Below, one piece after another: positions 18,717-27,531 of a stretch of DNA of 64,000 bases. A program made the translations under genes and the position numbers. Location of the stretch: positions 1,364,001 through 1,428,000 of the forward strand of contig NZ_JUGU01000001.1 of assembly GCF_000799465.1 (NCBI RefSeq). Reading direction: 5' to 3'. This stretch comes from Psychroserpens sp. Hel_I_66 (GTDB lineage: Bacteria > Bacteroidota > Bacteroidia > Flavobacteriales > Flavobacteriaceae). The notes below the pieces were generated by a model. It had not been told where the DNA came from. It ran no database searches and saw only the letters and a program-made list of their open reading frames with translations. Position 1 is the first letter of the stretch. Every line of letters starts with the position of its first letter.

Positions 18717-19535
18717 ATGTCTACAGCTAAAAAAGATTATAAAAGAATTACCGTAAAATCACTTGTTGAGATGAAACGTCACAACGAGAAAATATCAATG
18801 TTGACTGCATACGATTATACCATGGCGAAAATTGTTGATGGTGCTGGTGTGGATGTGATTTTGGTTGGTGATTCTGCAAGTAATGTGATGGCTGGACACG
18901 AAACGACTTTACCGATTACTCTGGATCAAATGATCTATCACGCATCGTCTGTGGTAAGAGCGACAGAACGTGCTTTGGTGGTTGTAGATTTGCCTTTTGG
19001 AAGTTACCAAAGTGACCCTAAAGAGGCGTTGCGCTCTGCCATAAGAATCATGAAAGAATCTGGAGGCCATGCTGTAAAAATGGAAGGTGGAAAAGAGGTA
19101 AAAGAGTCGATAAAACGCATTTTAAATGCAGGAATTCCTGTGATGGGACATTTGGGCTTAACACCTCAATCTATTTATAAATTTGGAACTTATACGGTTC
19201 GAGCAAAAGAAGAGCAAGAGGCTGAGCAACTTAAAGAAGATGCCTTGATGCTGGAAAAAGCAGGTTGTTTTGGAATTGTAGTTGAAAAGATACCTGCAAA
19301 ATTAGCCCAGGAGGTAGCTGAGAGTGTCTCGATCCCTGTAATTGGCATTGGCGCTGGCGCTGGTGTTGATGGTCAAGTGCTTGTGCTCCACGATATGATT
19401 GGGATGACCCATGAGTTCAATCCGCGGTTTTTAAGACGATACATGAACTTGTACGAAGATATGACCAACGCGATCGGACAGTATGTGAATGATGTTAAAG
19501 CTGTTGATTTCCCGAACGATAATGAGCAGTATTAA
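18717..19535 (+). CDS. panB: 3-Methyl-2-oxobutanoate hydroxymethyltransferase
   Basis: A 272-residue PanB, which transfers a hydroxymethyl group from methylene-tetrahydrofolate to 2-oxoisovalerate in pantothenate (coenzyme A) synthesis. Hallmarks seen: [26 protein letters not shown] with the Mg-binding Asp, [28 protein letters not shown] and [20 protein letters not shown]. It is of normal length. The following small membrane ORF and pseudouridine synthase run in the same direction. Confidence 0.96.
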   Translation: MSTAKKDYKRITVKSLVEMKRHNEKISMLTAYDYTMAKIVDGAGVDVILVGDSASNVMAGHETTLPITLDQMIYHASSVVRATERALVVVDLPFGSYQSDPKEALRSAIRIMKESGGHAVKMEGGKEVKESIKRILNAGIPVMGHLGLTPQSIYKFGTYTVRAKEEQEAEQLKEDALMLEKAGCFGIVVEKIPAKLAQEVAESVSIPVIGIGAGAGVDGQVLVLHDMIGMTHEFNPRFLRRYMNLYEDMTNAIGQYVNDVKAVDFPNDNEQY

Positions 19536-19582
19536 CTCCTTTAATCATTTCTCTTAAGGGAATATTTTACTAATACTAAATC

Positions 19583-19768
19583 ATGGAATTCATTGCCCGT
19601 TTTATTTGTGGATTAATTCTTAATTATCCTGGAGCTCTAATTAGATGGTTATTTTTTAAAAAGGATAAATCCTATTCTTATTATCTTGAAGAAATAGCAA
19701 TTAACAATTTTGTTTCTATGGTATTTCTAACAATTATTCTAATTCTTTATAATATTTTCTTTAAGTAA
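19583..19768 (+). CDS. Small membrane protein, 61 residues
   Basis: A short ORF filling the gap between panB and the pseudouridine synthase gene, ending six bases before the latter. It predicts an N-terminal amphipathic segment (MEFIARFICGLILNYPGALI), a lysine cluster and one membrane helix near the end (FVSMVFLTIILILYNIFF). No family recognised. The tight spacing supports a real gene; its small size keeps this uncertain. Confidence 0.5.
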   Translation: MEFIARFICGLILNYPGALIRWLFFKKDKSYSYYLEEIAINNFVSMVFLTIILILYNIFFK

Positions 19769-19774
19769 ATTAAA

Positions 19775-20473
19775 ATGTCTAAAACCCTTTCTAACAAGTC
19801 AAATCTTCAAGTTATTTACGAAGACAACCATATTATCATCGTAAACAAACGAGCTGGTGATATCGTACAAGGTGACAAAACCGGAGACAAGCCTTTGAGC
19901 GATGTTGTTAAAGATTATATTAAGGATAAATACAACAAACCTGGCAATGTGTATTTAGGCGTTGTGCATAGACTGGACAGACCAACAACGGGAATTGTCA
20001 TGTTTGCAAAAACCAGTAAAGCGCTACCAAGACTCAATAAGTTGTTTTCTGAAAAAAAAGCCAATAAAACCTATTGGGCTATTGTAAAAAACGCTCCAGA
20101 AAAACCTCAAGACACTCTGGTTAACTGGCTTAAAAAAAATCCGAAAAATAATAAATCTAGCACTTTTCCGAAGGAAATTGAAAACAGTAAAAAAGCGATT
20201 TTACATTACAAATTATTGAAAGCTCTGGATAATTATTTTCTTTTGGAAATTGAATTAGAAACGGGACGACATCACCAAATTAGAGTGCAACTAGCCAATA
20301 TAGGCTCTCCAATAAAAGGCGATTTAAAATACGGTTTTGACCGAAGCAATAAAGACGCGAGTATTAGTTTACATGCCAGACGTTTGCAGTTTTTGCATCC
20401 TGTGTCTCAAGAAACTATTGATGTAATTGCAAATTTACCAGATGATCCTATCTGGAATGCATGTGAAGTTTAA
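19775..20473 (+). CDS. RluA-family pseudouridine synthase
   Basis: A 232-residue RNA pseudouridine synthase without an S4 domain. It has VIYEDNHIIIVNKRAGDIVQ, the catalytic motif GVVHRLDRPTTGIVMFAKT with the essential Asp of HRLDR, LLEIELETGRHHQIRVQL and a final HARRLQFLHPVS. The RNA target (23S rRNA or tRNA) cannot be chosen from sequence. Cotranscribed with the small membrane ORF. Confidence 0.92.
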   Translation: MSKTLSNKSNLQVIYEDNHIIIVNKRAGDIVQGDKTGDKPLSDVVKDYIKDKYNKPGNVYLGVVHRLDRPTTGIVMFAKTSKALPRLNKLFSEKKANKTYWAIVKNAPEKPQDTLVNWLKKNPKNNKSSTFPKEIENSKKAILHYKLLKALDNYFLLEIELETGRHHQIRVQLANIGSPIKGDLKYGFDRSNKDASISLHARRLQFLHPVSQETIDVIANLPDDPIWNACEV

Positions 20474-20479
20474 AAAACG

Positions 20480-21271
20480 TTAGCTAAAAGGATAAGTAAG
20501 CCTCAACCTCACTCCTTCTCCAACTTTTGAATCCAAATCAAATGCAGTATTGATAAGTTCTGCCCTACCTTTCATATTAATGAGTCCTGATCCTTTTTCT
20601 GCGGAATCCAAATCAAATCCAACACCATTATCTTTTACTGTAATCAGCATTTTTTCAGACTGGTAATCTAAAATGACCTCAATTTTTGTTGCTTCGGAAT
20701 ATTTGACCGAGTTAGAAAAGAACTCTTGCAAAATCCTGAATATGATGATCTCATGTTTTTTGTCATTAAGCGCTCTCTGGTTTCCAATGATTTGCAATTC
20801 CGAAATAAAATTCATTCGGTTTAGACGCTCAATCTCGTTTTTTATTGAAGCTTCCAATCCCATATGAGACAGCACGTCATTATTTAAAGATTTTGAGAGC
20901 GCTCGAACCTCTGTTAAGCTGTCTTTTACTATTTGTGTGGTTTCAGTGACATTCGTTTTTAAGCTTCCTGGTACCTTTGCTCCAAGTGCGTTCAATTGCA
21001 TATTGGCAAAAGCGAGCAATTGTCCAACATTGTCATGTAATTCCCTGCCAACGTGTTTTAAGGTTTGCTCTTGAATTTCGGTTTGGGAACGGGAAATTTC
21101 TTCGTCGAAGGCTTTTTGCTGATTGATTTGATCTAACAAAAGCTTACTTTTTCTTTTTTGAAATGTCACCAGAAATAAAACAATAAGAACTGTTATTATT
21201 ATTATAACTACAATTGAATAGATTAAAATCGTAAAATCTAACGTTTCTTTATCTATTGTTCCTTGTGCCAT
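20480..21271 (-). CDS. Sensor histidine kinase, HisKA_3/NarX-like, orphan
   Basis: About 263 residues from the ATG at 21271 (MAQGTIDKET); a longer reading from 21292 would lengthen its overlap with the upstream gene. One membrane helix (LIYSIVVIIIITVLIVLFLV), a coiled segment, the HisKA_3 phosphorylation box HVGRELHDNVGQLLAFANMQ, and an ATPase domain with FFSNSVKYSEA, DNGVGFD and GSGLINMKGRAELI. No periplasmic sensor domain and no response regulator nearby. Its start overlaps the upstream membrane-protein gene by 19 bases, so that protein may be its sensing partner. Confidence 0.87.
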   Translation of the reverse strand: MAQGTIDKETLDFTILIYSIVVIIIITVLIVLFLVTFQKRKSKLLLDQINQQKAFDEEISRSQTEIQEQTLKHVGRELHDNVGQLLAFANMQLNALGAKVPGSLKTNVTETTQIVKDSLTEVRALSKSLNNDVLSHMGLEASIKNEIERLNRMNFISELQIIGNQRALNDKKHEIIIFRILQEFFSNSVKYSEATKIEVILDYQSEKMLITVKDNGVGFDLDSAEKGSGLINMKGRAELINTAFDLDSKVGEGVRLRLTYPFS

Positions 21272-21948
21272 ACAAAACCAAATATAAAACAACTATACAT
21301 AAAAATATTAACTAGCAATAAAATTATCCTTTTTACTTTTATAAACTCTGGGTAATAAGGTGTGTAATAGTCATAATAAATAACTAAAGGTGGAAATACT
21401 AACCACCAAACCAATAGTCCTACACTATAATAAAATGTGAATGATTTATAAAAGCTTAGGATTTTATCACTGTTCAAAATCTCATAAAAATAAACGAATA
21501 CACATACTAGAATTGTAAATGAACCCGCATAGAAATTATCATTGATATATTTTACGAAATAATATTCATGATTTATTACCAATATAGTTGCAGTGGCAAT
21601 GGTAAATAAAGCAAGAAGAAATTTTAAAGTTCGAAGAGAGTTTTTAGCTTTTACAATACTTAGAAAAACTAATAAATGAAAAAACACCTGAAAAATACCA
21701 TAAAAATTATATAACCAAAAATTTCTCTCAAACACTGTGTCTTTAAGGAGTTTTAAAAATGATAAATCATCTATGTATAAAGTGTATTTCCCTAAAATTT
21801 CAATTATAAGCGTGAACCATAAAAAAAGAGCTATTGACTTGAATAAAGACACTTTGTTTTTCAAAAAAAACAAAGTACCTAATAAAGCAGCAATAAATTC
21901 AAAAAACATTATTATTAATCCACTATGCTTTATTAAGTACTCTATCAT
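21253..21948 (-). CDS. Polytopic membrane protein, possible sensor partner
   Basis: A 231-residue, very hydrophobic protein with about seven predicted membrane helices, for example IIMFFEFIAALLGTLFFL, SIALFLWFTLIIEILGKY and FTLLVCVFVYFYEIL-like segments. No family recognised. Its 3' end overlaps the start of the histidine kinase gene, and it follows the anchored protein gene by nine bases, so the three form one operon. The 7-TM layout upstream of a short kinase suggests a sensing role (inference). Confidence 0.72.
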   Translation of the reverse strand: MIEYLIKHSGLIIMFFEFIAALLGTLFFLKNKVSLFKSIALFLWFTLIIEILGKYTLYIDDLSFLKLLKDTVFERNFWLYNFYGIFQVFFHLLVFLSIVKAKNSLRTLKFLLALFTIATATILVINHEYYFVKYINDNFYAGSFTILVCVFVYFYEILNSDKILSFYKSFTFYYSVGLLVWWLVFPPLVIYYDYYTPYYPEFIKVKRIILLLVNIFMYSCFIFGFVWHKEQ

Positions 21949-21957
21949 AAAATGGCC

Positions 21958-22476
21958 TTATTGAGGATAATTTGATGACGGTGGATCTCCTCCATTACCC
22001 ATATCCAATCCAGGTCCTCCTGGAATATCACGACCTCCACCTCCTTGAAGTGTAAAGTTAAGCAAATTTCCTTCAGAACCCATAGGTGTTCCTGTTGGTA
22101 CAAATAATAATGTGGTATAACCAGGCGTGTCACCAACCATTGGTTGAGCACCTAAATACAAACGTACACCATCCATATTATATTTCAAATCTTTGGCTTG
22201 CTGTTCTGCAATAGTCAAATAGTTTCGAACATCTTCTAAAGAATACCATGATGACCTATTGTCTCCTCCTTTTACATCTTTAAAAACTGTTGCATTAATG
22301 CTATCGTACCTAGAGTTATAGGCTTGCGTTAATGTTTTAATTTGATCTGGATTGATAATACCTCTTGGCACCAAAGGGTTCATTCCTTCTAAAGAGTCTT
22401 TATCTTTTTGACAATAAAAGTACATAGCCAAAGCCCCTAAAAGGAATCCTAAAATAAGTAATACTAAATTTTTCAT
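21958..22476 (-). CDS. Membrane-anchored hypothetical protein with Gly/Pro-rich tail
   Basis: A 172-residue protein from the ATG at 22476 (MKNLVLLILGFLLGALAMYF), one N-terminal membrane helix, then a soluble domain with LTQAYNSRYDSINATVF, SWYSLEDVRNYLTIAEQQA and YLGAQPM. The C-terminus is low complexity (GGGGRDIPGGPGLDMGNGG). Not recognised. First gene of the operon with the polytopic protein and the orphan kinase. Confidence 0.7.
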   Translation of the reverse strand: MKNLVLLILGFLLGALAMYFYCQKDKDSLEGMNPLVPRGIINPDQIKTLTQAYNSRYDSINATVFKDVKGGDNRSSWYSLEDVRNYLTIAEQQAKDLKYNMDGVRLYLGAQPMVGDTPGYTTLLFVPTGTPMGSEGNLLNFTLQGGGGRDIPGGPGLDMGNGGDPPSSNYPQ

Positions 22477-22567
22477 AATTTGGTTAGTTTGAATTAATAG
22501 TGGGCGCAAAGTATTGAAAATCTGTATACAAAACTATTTTTAATGTTAAAATTATTCAATTTTCTTA

Positions 22568-23416
22568 CTAATTAATACGTTTTAACGCAATTTTCCTACA
22601 CGTGAACTGCTGAGAAAGTTTGCTTATAGACTTTTCGGTTAATTGTAAAACTCTTGGATATCCACCAGTAATCTGGCAATCCCTCATCAAAACAATAAGT
22701 TTTCCAGATGGCGTCAACTGTGCAGTTCCAGGAAGAACCAACGAAGTTATGATACTTTTTAAATCGTTCTCAAAAGGCTCATCAAATTGATAGGCCATGC
22801 GGTTACTTTCTTTAGAAACGGTAAGCAAAGTATTAAATAATCTTTCTTGCTGAAAAGTGGAAAGAAAATCAAATTCCGGTCCCTTAAAAACCTCTAAATC
22901 ATTACCCTTAAAATGGTTTGCATCCGTTTTTACAGATGAAAATGTTGGTATATTCTTCTTATTTAAACCTAAAATGGGCAACATATCACCTTTCATCAAT
23001 TTCTCATGTGAAGTCACTCCACCATACATACTGCGACTGTTCATTATTATCTCAGTTTGAAAACCACCAAAAACCGAAATATAAACCCGACATCCCGCTT
23101 CAAGTTTCCCAAACCTCAATATTGAACCTTCATCCACTTTAATAACTACATTATTTTTAATAGGCACATCATCTAAGCTTGAGTTCATAATCGCTCCAGT
23201 GACACAAATCAATGTACTCTTTGAAAACTTGAGATGCGGACCAAAACCAATACTTTCAATAACAGCAGCATTGCTATCATTGCCCAAAATAGAATTTCCC
23301 AAAAGTGCTGAATAGCGATCCATCACGCCCGAAGCTGGCACACCATAATTAGAAAACCCAAATCGCCCCAAATCCTGTATCGTATCCAACAAACCTGTTT
23401 TTAGAACTTCAACCAT
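22568..23416 (-). CDS. pxpC: 5-Oxoprolinase subunit PxpC (biotin-dependent carboxyltransferase-like)
   Basis: A protein of about 282 residues of the urea amidolyase-related/KipA family. It opens with LKTGLLDTIQDLGRFGFSNYGVPASGVMD, and has the family's LRFGKLEAGCRVYISVFGGF and a late IVLMRDCQITGGYPRV. With PxpB and PxpA it forms the prokaryotic ATP-dependent 5-oxoprolinase that reopens pyroglutamate to glutamate. The ATG at 23416 overlaps the end of pxpB by eight bases. Last gene of the five-gene operon. Confidence 0.93.
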   Translation of the reverse strand: MVEVLKTGLLDTIQDLGRFGFSNYGVPASGVMDRYSALLGNSILGNDSNAAVIESIGFGPHLKFSKSTLICVTGAIMNSSLDDVPIKNNVVIKVDEGSILRFGKLEAGCRVYISVFGGFQTEIIMNSRSMYGGVTSHEKLMKGDMLPILGLNKKNIPTFSSVKTDANHFKGNDLEVFKGPEFDFLSTFQQERLFNTLLTVSKESNRMAYQFDEPFENDLKSIITSLVLPGTAQLTPSGKLIVLMRDCQITGGYPRVLQLTEKSISKLSQQFTCRKIALKRIN

Positions 23417-24143
23417 CAAGCACCTCGCTTTCTATTTTGTAGGTTCCAAGCGCAACCTCTCTTTTGATCAAATCATATTCTGTTCTCGAAATTGGAAAAA
23501 ACTCAATTTTATCACCCGACGTCGCAAAACAAGGTTCTTTTTTCTTCGGAAGAAATAACTCAACCGGAGAATTACCAATTATGTTCCAACCTCCAGGACT
23601 TGCATTTGGATACATTCCCGTTTGCGACCCTCCAATTGCAATCGCTCCTTTTTTAATCTCGTGTCTCGGACTATTTTTCCTCGGAAAATATAAGCGCTCA
23701 TCCAATCCTCCCAAGTATAAAAAACCGGGTAAAAATCCAATAAAATAAACCGTGTAAATTGTACTGTAATGCAACTCAACAATGTCCTTTATTGACCTAT
23801 TTTTTTCTTCGGAAATCTCAACTAAATCCAACCCGAAATGTTCGTCATAACACACAGGAATTTTGAATAATTTTGATTCCCTTTTTTTTAGTATATTTCG
23901 ACTTTTATAATACTGTTTTAACTCTAAAAACCTACTATTGATATTATCAATAGTAACACTATAAATAACTAATAACGAATTATATGCGTTATTTATTTGA
24001 ACCAATGATTCAATATCTAATTCTAGAAGATGATTTTTATAAACAAGAACATCGTTTAGGATGTTTTCAGAGATTTCCTGAGGCCATTCTATCAAAATAG
24101 AAGCTTCCGAAAATCGTTTATATGTCAGCTTAAAGTTCTTCAA
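23409..24143 (-). CDS. pxpB: 5-Oxoprolinase subunit PxpB (KipI-like)
   Basis: A 244-residue carboxyltransferase-domain protein of the KipI/PxpB family. Signature segments: VYFIGFLPGFLYLGGLDERL, PRKNSPRHEIKKGAIAIGGS, and TGMYPNASPGGWNIIGNSP. The chosen start is a TTG at 24143, seven bases after the pxpA stop; no ATG gives the full family N-terminus. It works as a complex with PxpA and PxpC. Three octamer-type motifs lie inside. Confidence 0.93.
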   Translation of the reverse strand: MKNFKLTYKRFSEASILIEWPQEISENILNDVLVYKNHLLELDIESLVQINNAYNSLLVIYSVTIDNINSRFLELKQYYKSRNILKKRESKLFKIPVCYDEHFGLDLVEISEEKNRSIKDIVELHYSTIYTVYFIGFLPGFLYLGGLDERLYFPRKNSPRHEIKKGAIAIGGSQTGMYPNASPGGWNIIGNSPVELFLPKKKEPCFATSGDKIEFFPISRTEYDLIKREVALGTYKIESEVLDG

Positions 24144-24149
24144 ATTTGA

Positions 24150-24887
24150 TCAAGAAATTTCAATGTGATGATGCTTTAATTTAGCTATTAATTGCTTTAG
24201 ATTTTCGACCACATTTTTACCGTCACCATGCACGCAAAATGTATCCGCTTTCAGCTCCACTTCCACTTTATTTATAGTGTTTACTTTTCCGAAGTGAATC
24301 ATATTATAAACATGGTCAAACATTATGTTTGGGTCGTGAATCAACGCATTTTTTAGATTTCTTGACACCAAAGTCAAATCGTCATTATAGTTTCGGTCTG
24401 CGAATACTTCATGCATTATTTTAATCCCTTCGGTTTTGGCTATTTCAGAAATAACCGATTTAAAAGGCGCATATACTATTAAGTTTTCATCTATTGTTTT
24501 TACTACACCAACAACAATCTTAGCGGTTCTCTCATCAACCGAGGCTATATTGTAAAGTGCTCCATGAGGCTTAACGTGATGCAACTGCAATTGCGCCCTC
24601 TCGACAAGGGATTTTAAAAGCTCTATTTGGTGTTTTAGAGCATCAAATAAATCTGTTGAGTTCATATCCATTTTAGTTCTCCCAAAATTCAATTTATCGG
24701 GAAACGAGGGATGCGCACCAATTTTTACATGATTTGATTTGGCTAAAATCACCGCCTCTTTCATGCTTTGCAAATCTCCAGCATGTCCACCACAGGCAAT
24801 ATTGCAAGAAGAGATTAATGGCATAAGTTGCGCTTCATTGCCCATGCCTTCACCTAAATCGCAGTTGATATCTATTGTTTTCATCAT
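24150..24887 (-). CDS. pxpA: 5-Oxoprolinase subunit PxpA (LamB/YcsF)
   Basis: A 245-residue LamB/YcsF family protein: DINCDLGEGMGNEAQLMPLI at the start, then SCNIACGGHAGD, KIGAHPSFPDKLNFGR, HVKPHGALYN and VFADRNYNDD, then FCVHGDGKN near the end. It is the metal-binding hydrolase-like subunit of 5-oxoprolinase. It begins two bases after the stop of the Nramp-like gene, so translation is coupled to the transporter. Confidence 0.94.
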   Translation of the reverse strand: MMKTIDINCDLGEGMGNEAQLMPLISSCNIACGGHAGDLQSMKEAVILAKSNHVKIGAHPSFPDKLNFGRTKMDMNSTDLFDALKHQIELLKSLVERAQLQLHHVKPHGALYNIASVDERTAKIVVGVVKTIDENLIVYAPFKSVISEIAKTEGIKIMHEVFADRNYNDDLTLVSRNLKNALIHDPNIMFDHVYNMIHFGKVNTINKVEVELKADTFCVHGDGKNVVENLKQLIAKLKHHHIEIS

Positions 24888-24888
24888 T

Positions 24889-26121
24889 TTAAATCAGTTC
24901 AAATACTTTGAGAATACTTTTTGCTCCAAGAAATAAAGCTAATCCGCAAATCACAACACCAAGTACATTTTGCAAACTGGTATTTTTGTATTTCCCAAGA
25001 ATGGACGTTTTATTCATAACCCAAAGCAAAAAGCCAGCAATTACGGGTAACAGCAGCCCATTAGCCACTTGAGCAAATTTTATGATTTCTATGGATTTAA
25101 ACCCAACAGACGAAAACAAAACACCCAATCCCAAAATAAACATCCATACGATTCTAAATCGTTTTGTTTTCATATTCGTGCTCCAACCCAAACATCCCGA
25201 AGCCACATAAGCTGCTGCCAATGGTGCAGTGATTGCACTTGTAATGCCAGCTGCGAACAAACCAATTGACAAAAAATAAGATGCAAAGTCCCCAAAAAGA
25301 GGCTCCAAACCTTTTGCCAAATCCACCGCATTGTTTACTTCAAAAGTTTTGATTGCAGCAGCAGAGATTATGATGCTCATAGAAACAATTCCGCCTAAGA
25401 CTACAGCTATAATCGTATCTTTTCTTGCGTATTTCAAATCACTTTCATGTTTCCATTTCTCCTTAACCAAAGATGCGTGCAAAAACAGATTGTATGGCAC
25501 AACCGTAGTACCCACCAAAGCAATAACGGTTAAAATACTTTCACCTGAATACTTTGGCACAAAAAGCCCTTTCAACACTTCTAAAATATCTGGCTTGGTC
25601 AATATAGCGGTCACTAAAAAGGCCAAACTCATAAGAATCACCAAGGACACCAGCACTTTTTCTAAAACCTTATAATTCCCAATGTACAAGATCGAAAACG
25701 CAACAGCTCCTATAACCAAAGGAAAAACACTTAAAGACAAATGGCCAATCAAAATTTGGGAGTTACCAAACAAAGCCTCCAGACCTAAAACGCTACCACT
25801 TATATTTCCAGCTTCATAGGCTGCATTACCAACGACAATGGCAGATAGAATTAAAATGATGGCGAGCGAGCGAAAGACAGGGCTTGAGATCTCGGTCCTA
25901 ATCACTTCGGAAAGTCCTTTTTGAGAGACAATTCCTAACCTCGCAGACATTTCCTGCAAAACAATCGTCGCAAAAACTGAAAGCAACATTGCCCAAAGCA
26001 ACGCAAACCCGAAGTTTACACCAGCCAAAGTACACGTAGTTACTGTTCCAGGACCAATAAATGCTGCAGCAACCAATGGTCCTGGGCCAATGTTTTTAAA
26101 CCAGTTTTTAATCACGCTCAA
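24889..26121 (-). CDS. Nramp-fold transporter lacking canonical metal ligands
   Basis: A 410-residue, eleven-helix-type member of the Nramp superfamily. Canonical Nramp metal transporters coordinate the ion with D and N of a DPGN motif in helix 1 and with Met of an MPHN motif in helix 6. Here helix 1 reads GPGT (residues 23-26) and helix 6 reads VVPYN (207-211), so the Asp, the Asn and the Met are all replaced, while flanking family sequence (ARLGIVSQKGL, NLFLHASLV) is kept. Placement directly before pxpABC suggests a substrate such as 5-oxoproline rather than Mn or Fe (inference). Start is TTG 26121 or GTG 26115; it overlaps the upstream gene by up to 14 bases. Confidence 0.82.
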   Translation of the reverse strand: MSVIKNWFKNIGPGPLVAAAFIGPGTVTTCTLAGVNFGFALLWAMLLSVFATIVLQEMSARLGIVSQKGLSEVIRTEISSPVFRSLAIILILSAIVVGNAAYEAGNISGSVLGLEALFGNSQILIGHLSLSVFPLVIGAVAFSILYIGNYKVLEKVLVSLVILMSLAFLVTAILTKPDILEVLKGLFVPKYSGESILTVIALVGTTVVPYNLFLHASLVKEKWKHESDLKYARKDTIIAVVLGGIVSMSIIISAAAIKTFEVNNAVDLAKGLEPLFGDFASYFLSIGLFAAGITSAITAPLAAAYVASGCLGWSTNMKTKRFRIVWMFILGLGVLFSSVGFKSIEIIKFAQVANGLLLPVIAGFLLWVMNKTSILGKYKNTSLQNVLGVVICGLALFLGAKSILKVFELI

Positions 26122-27226
26122 CAGAATTTAAAGCATAAATAGCAAAACTACCCAACCAATGACCGCCTTCGTAACTATCTCCAACAATACTTGGCAAAGA
26201 ATAGTTAATATGTTGATTTGCAATATTTCTAAGATGGTTATATTCTGGCAAATCCCTAGCAATTTCATTTAAACTCCATGCCCTTGAGAAGTTAACACCA
26301 TCAAGATGAACCAGTTTCCCATCGGTTCTATCGCTTACTTTTCCTGTTGCTAAAGTGAAATTTTTATTTTTTAACTGCGGAAGAAAATCGTTGAGCCACG
26401 TTTTAAAGTCTTCTATTGGCAATACGCGCTTCATCAACGCAGCTTCTTCAAAACATGGAGACAAAAAATCGAATCCGCTAGGCTCCCAACTTAATGGGCA
26501 ATCTTTATCATTACTGTAAAAATCTTTTGCGCGTTGTTCTATTAATGCCTGCAATTGCTCGTCGCCCAATGTTTTTGCATAATCGTAAGCGAACGACAAC
26601 CCAAAGGCAGTATTTGGATGCTCACCAACTCTTATGGGATAATTTAACTTCGGGAGAAACTCGATATACTTTTCTACGATCAAGCTTGTAAGTGACTGTA
26701 GATTAGACTCTAATTGTTTAGATATTGGGTCGTCCCATTTATGAAGTTCTTCTGCCAATTTCAATAACCAAGCCCAACCGTAGGTTCTTTCGTATGTTGA
26801 GTTGTACTTTCCGAAGAAATAATCAACCTCTGCCTTTATATGTTCTTGAGACAGATTTTCAAGCAGCATAGACTTAATCTCATCTGCATTTTCCAAATTT
26901 GGATATTGCCTCAATAAACTTACTAAACTCCAATGACCATGAACTGCAGAGTGCCAATCAAAACAACCATAAAAAGCAGGATGCAAATCTTTAGGTGATT
27001 TTAAATCTTCCTCTCCGCCAATGGTTTGATTGAGTTTATTTGGATATTCGGTTTGAATACAGTGAATTGGCAACTGAGCCAACCGACTTGCTTCTTCTAA
27101 ATTGATTTCAGGTATTTTAGATTGTGTTACTTCAACTTTTTGTTCAATAATTTCTTTTGTCTTTTCTTCGGAAGAATTGCACGCAAAAAAACAAATTGAG
27201 ATTAATATTAAAAATGATGTCTTCAT
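26108..27226 (-). CDS. DUF2891 lipoprotein
   Basis: A 372-residue DUF2891 protein with a lipoprotein signal (MKTSFLILISICFFAC, lipobox FFAC), so membrane-attached and probably periplasmic. Visible blocks: HPAFYGCFDWHSAVHGHWSL, TYGWAWLLKLAEELH, NTAFGLSFAYDYA, PSGFDFLSPCFEEAALM and a final GGHWLGSFAIYAL. The alternating helices with conserved W/H clusters look like an alpha/alpha toroid, as in glycoside-processing enzymes, but no activity is known to me. First gene of the operon with the Nramp-like transporter and pxpABC. Confidence 0.85.
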   Translation of the reverse strand: MKTSFLILISICFFACNSSEEKTKEIIEQKVEVTQSKIPEINLEEASRLAQLPIHCIQTEYPNKLNQTIGGEEDLKSPKDLHPAFYGCFDWHSAVHGHWSLVSLLRQYPNLENADEIKSMLLENLSQEHIKAEVDYFFGKYNSTYERTYGWAWLLKLAEELHKWDDPISKQLESNLQSLTSLIVEKYIEFLPKLNYPIRVGEHPNTAFGLSFAYDYAKTLGDEQLQALIEQRAKDFYSNDKDCPLSWEPSGFDFLSPCFEEAALMKRVLPIEDFKTWLNDFLPQLKNKNFTLATGKVSDRTDGKLVHLDGVNFSRAWSLNEIARDLPEYNHLRNIANQHINYSLPSIVGDSYEGGHWLGSFAIYALNSVERD

Positions 27227-27531
27227 GATTTTATAGCTATTACAATTTAATTCTGTTTATTATTTAGCATTAATTTTAATGGACAATCAAGGGGATTGGA
27301 TTTTTTGAATTTCCGAGGTAAATTTGATTAAAATTCAAAATTGGGAACTCAAAACCAAGATTACTCTCAAATCATTTTCGGGTTTAAGGTATCAAAAAAT
27401 CAAGGATTTTTATATTACGATTACTAGATTTCTGTTTTTTTAGGTATTTAAACGAAAATATGCAACGCACAGAAACACGTTAACTAAAATTTTTATAAAT
27501 TCGTCCGAAAGGTTTATATAACCTAAGTTGT
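27227..27531. promoter_or_regulatory. Divergent intergenic region, 305 bases
   Basis: This A/T-rich gap separates the DUF2891-pxp operon (leftward) from the SDR cassette (rightward) and must hold both promoters. No clear TAnnTTTG/TTG pair, operator palindrome or ORF was seen. One near-match to the octamer (TTCCGAGG, 27311-27318) is present. Confidence 0.4.

Noticed and set aside
21272..21292. Longer start (MFYIWFC...) for the orphan histidine kinase
   Set aside because: It would extend the overlap into the upstream gene without adding family sequence; ATG 21271 fits better.
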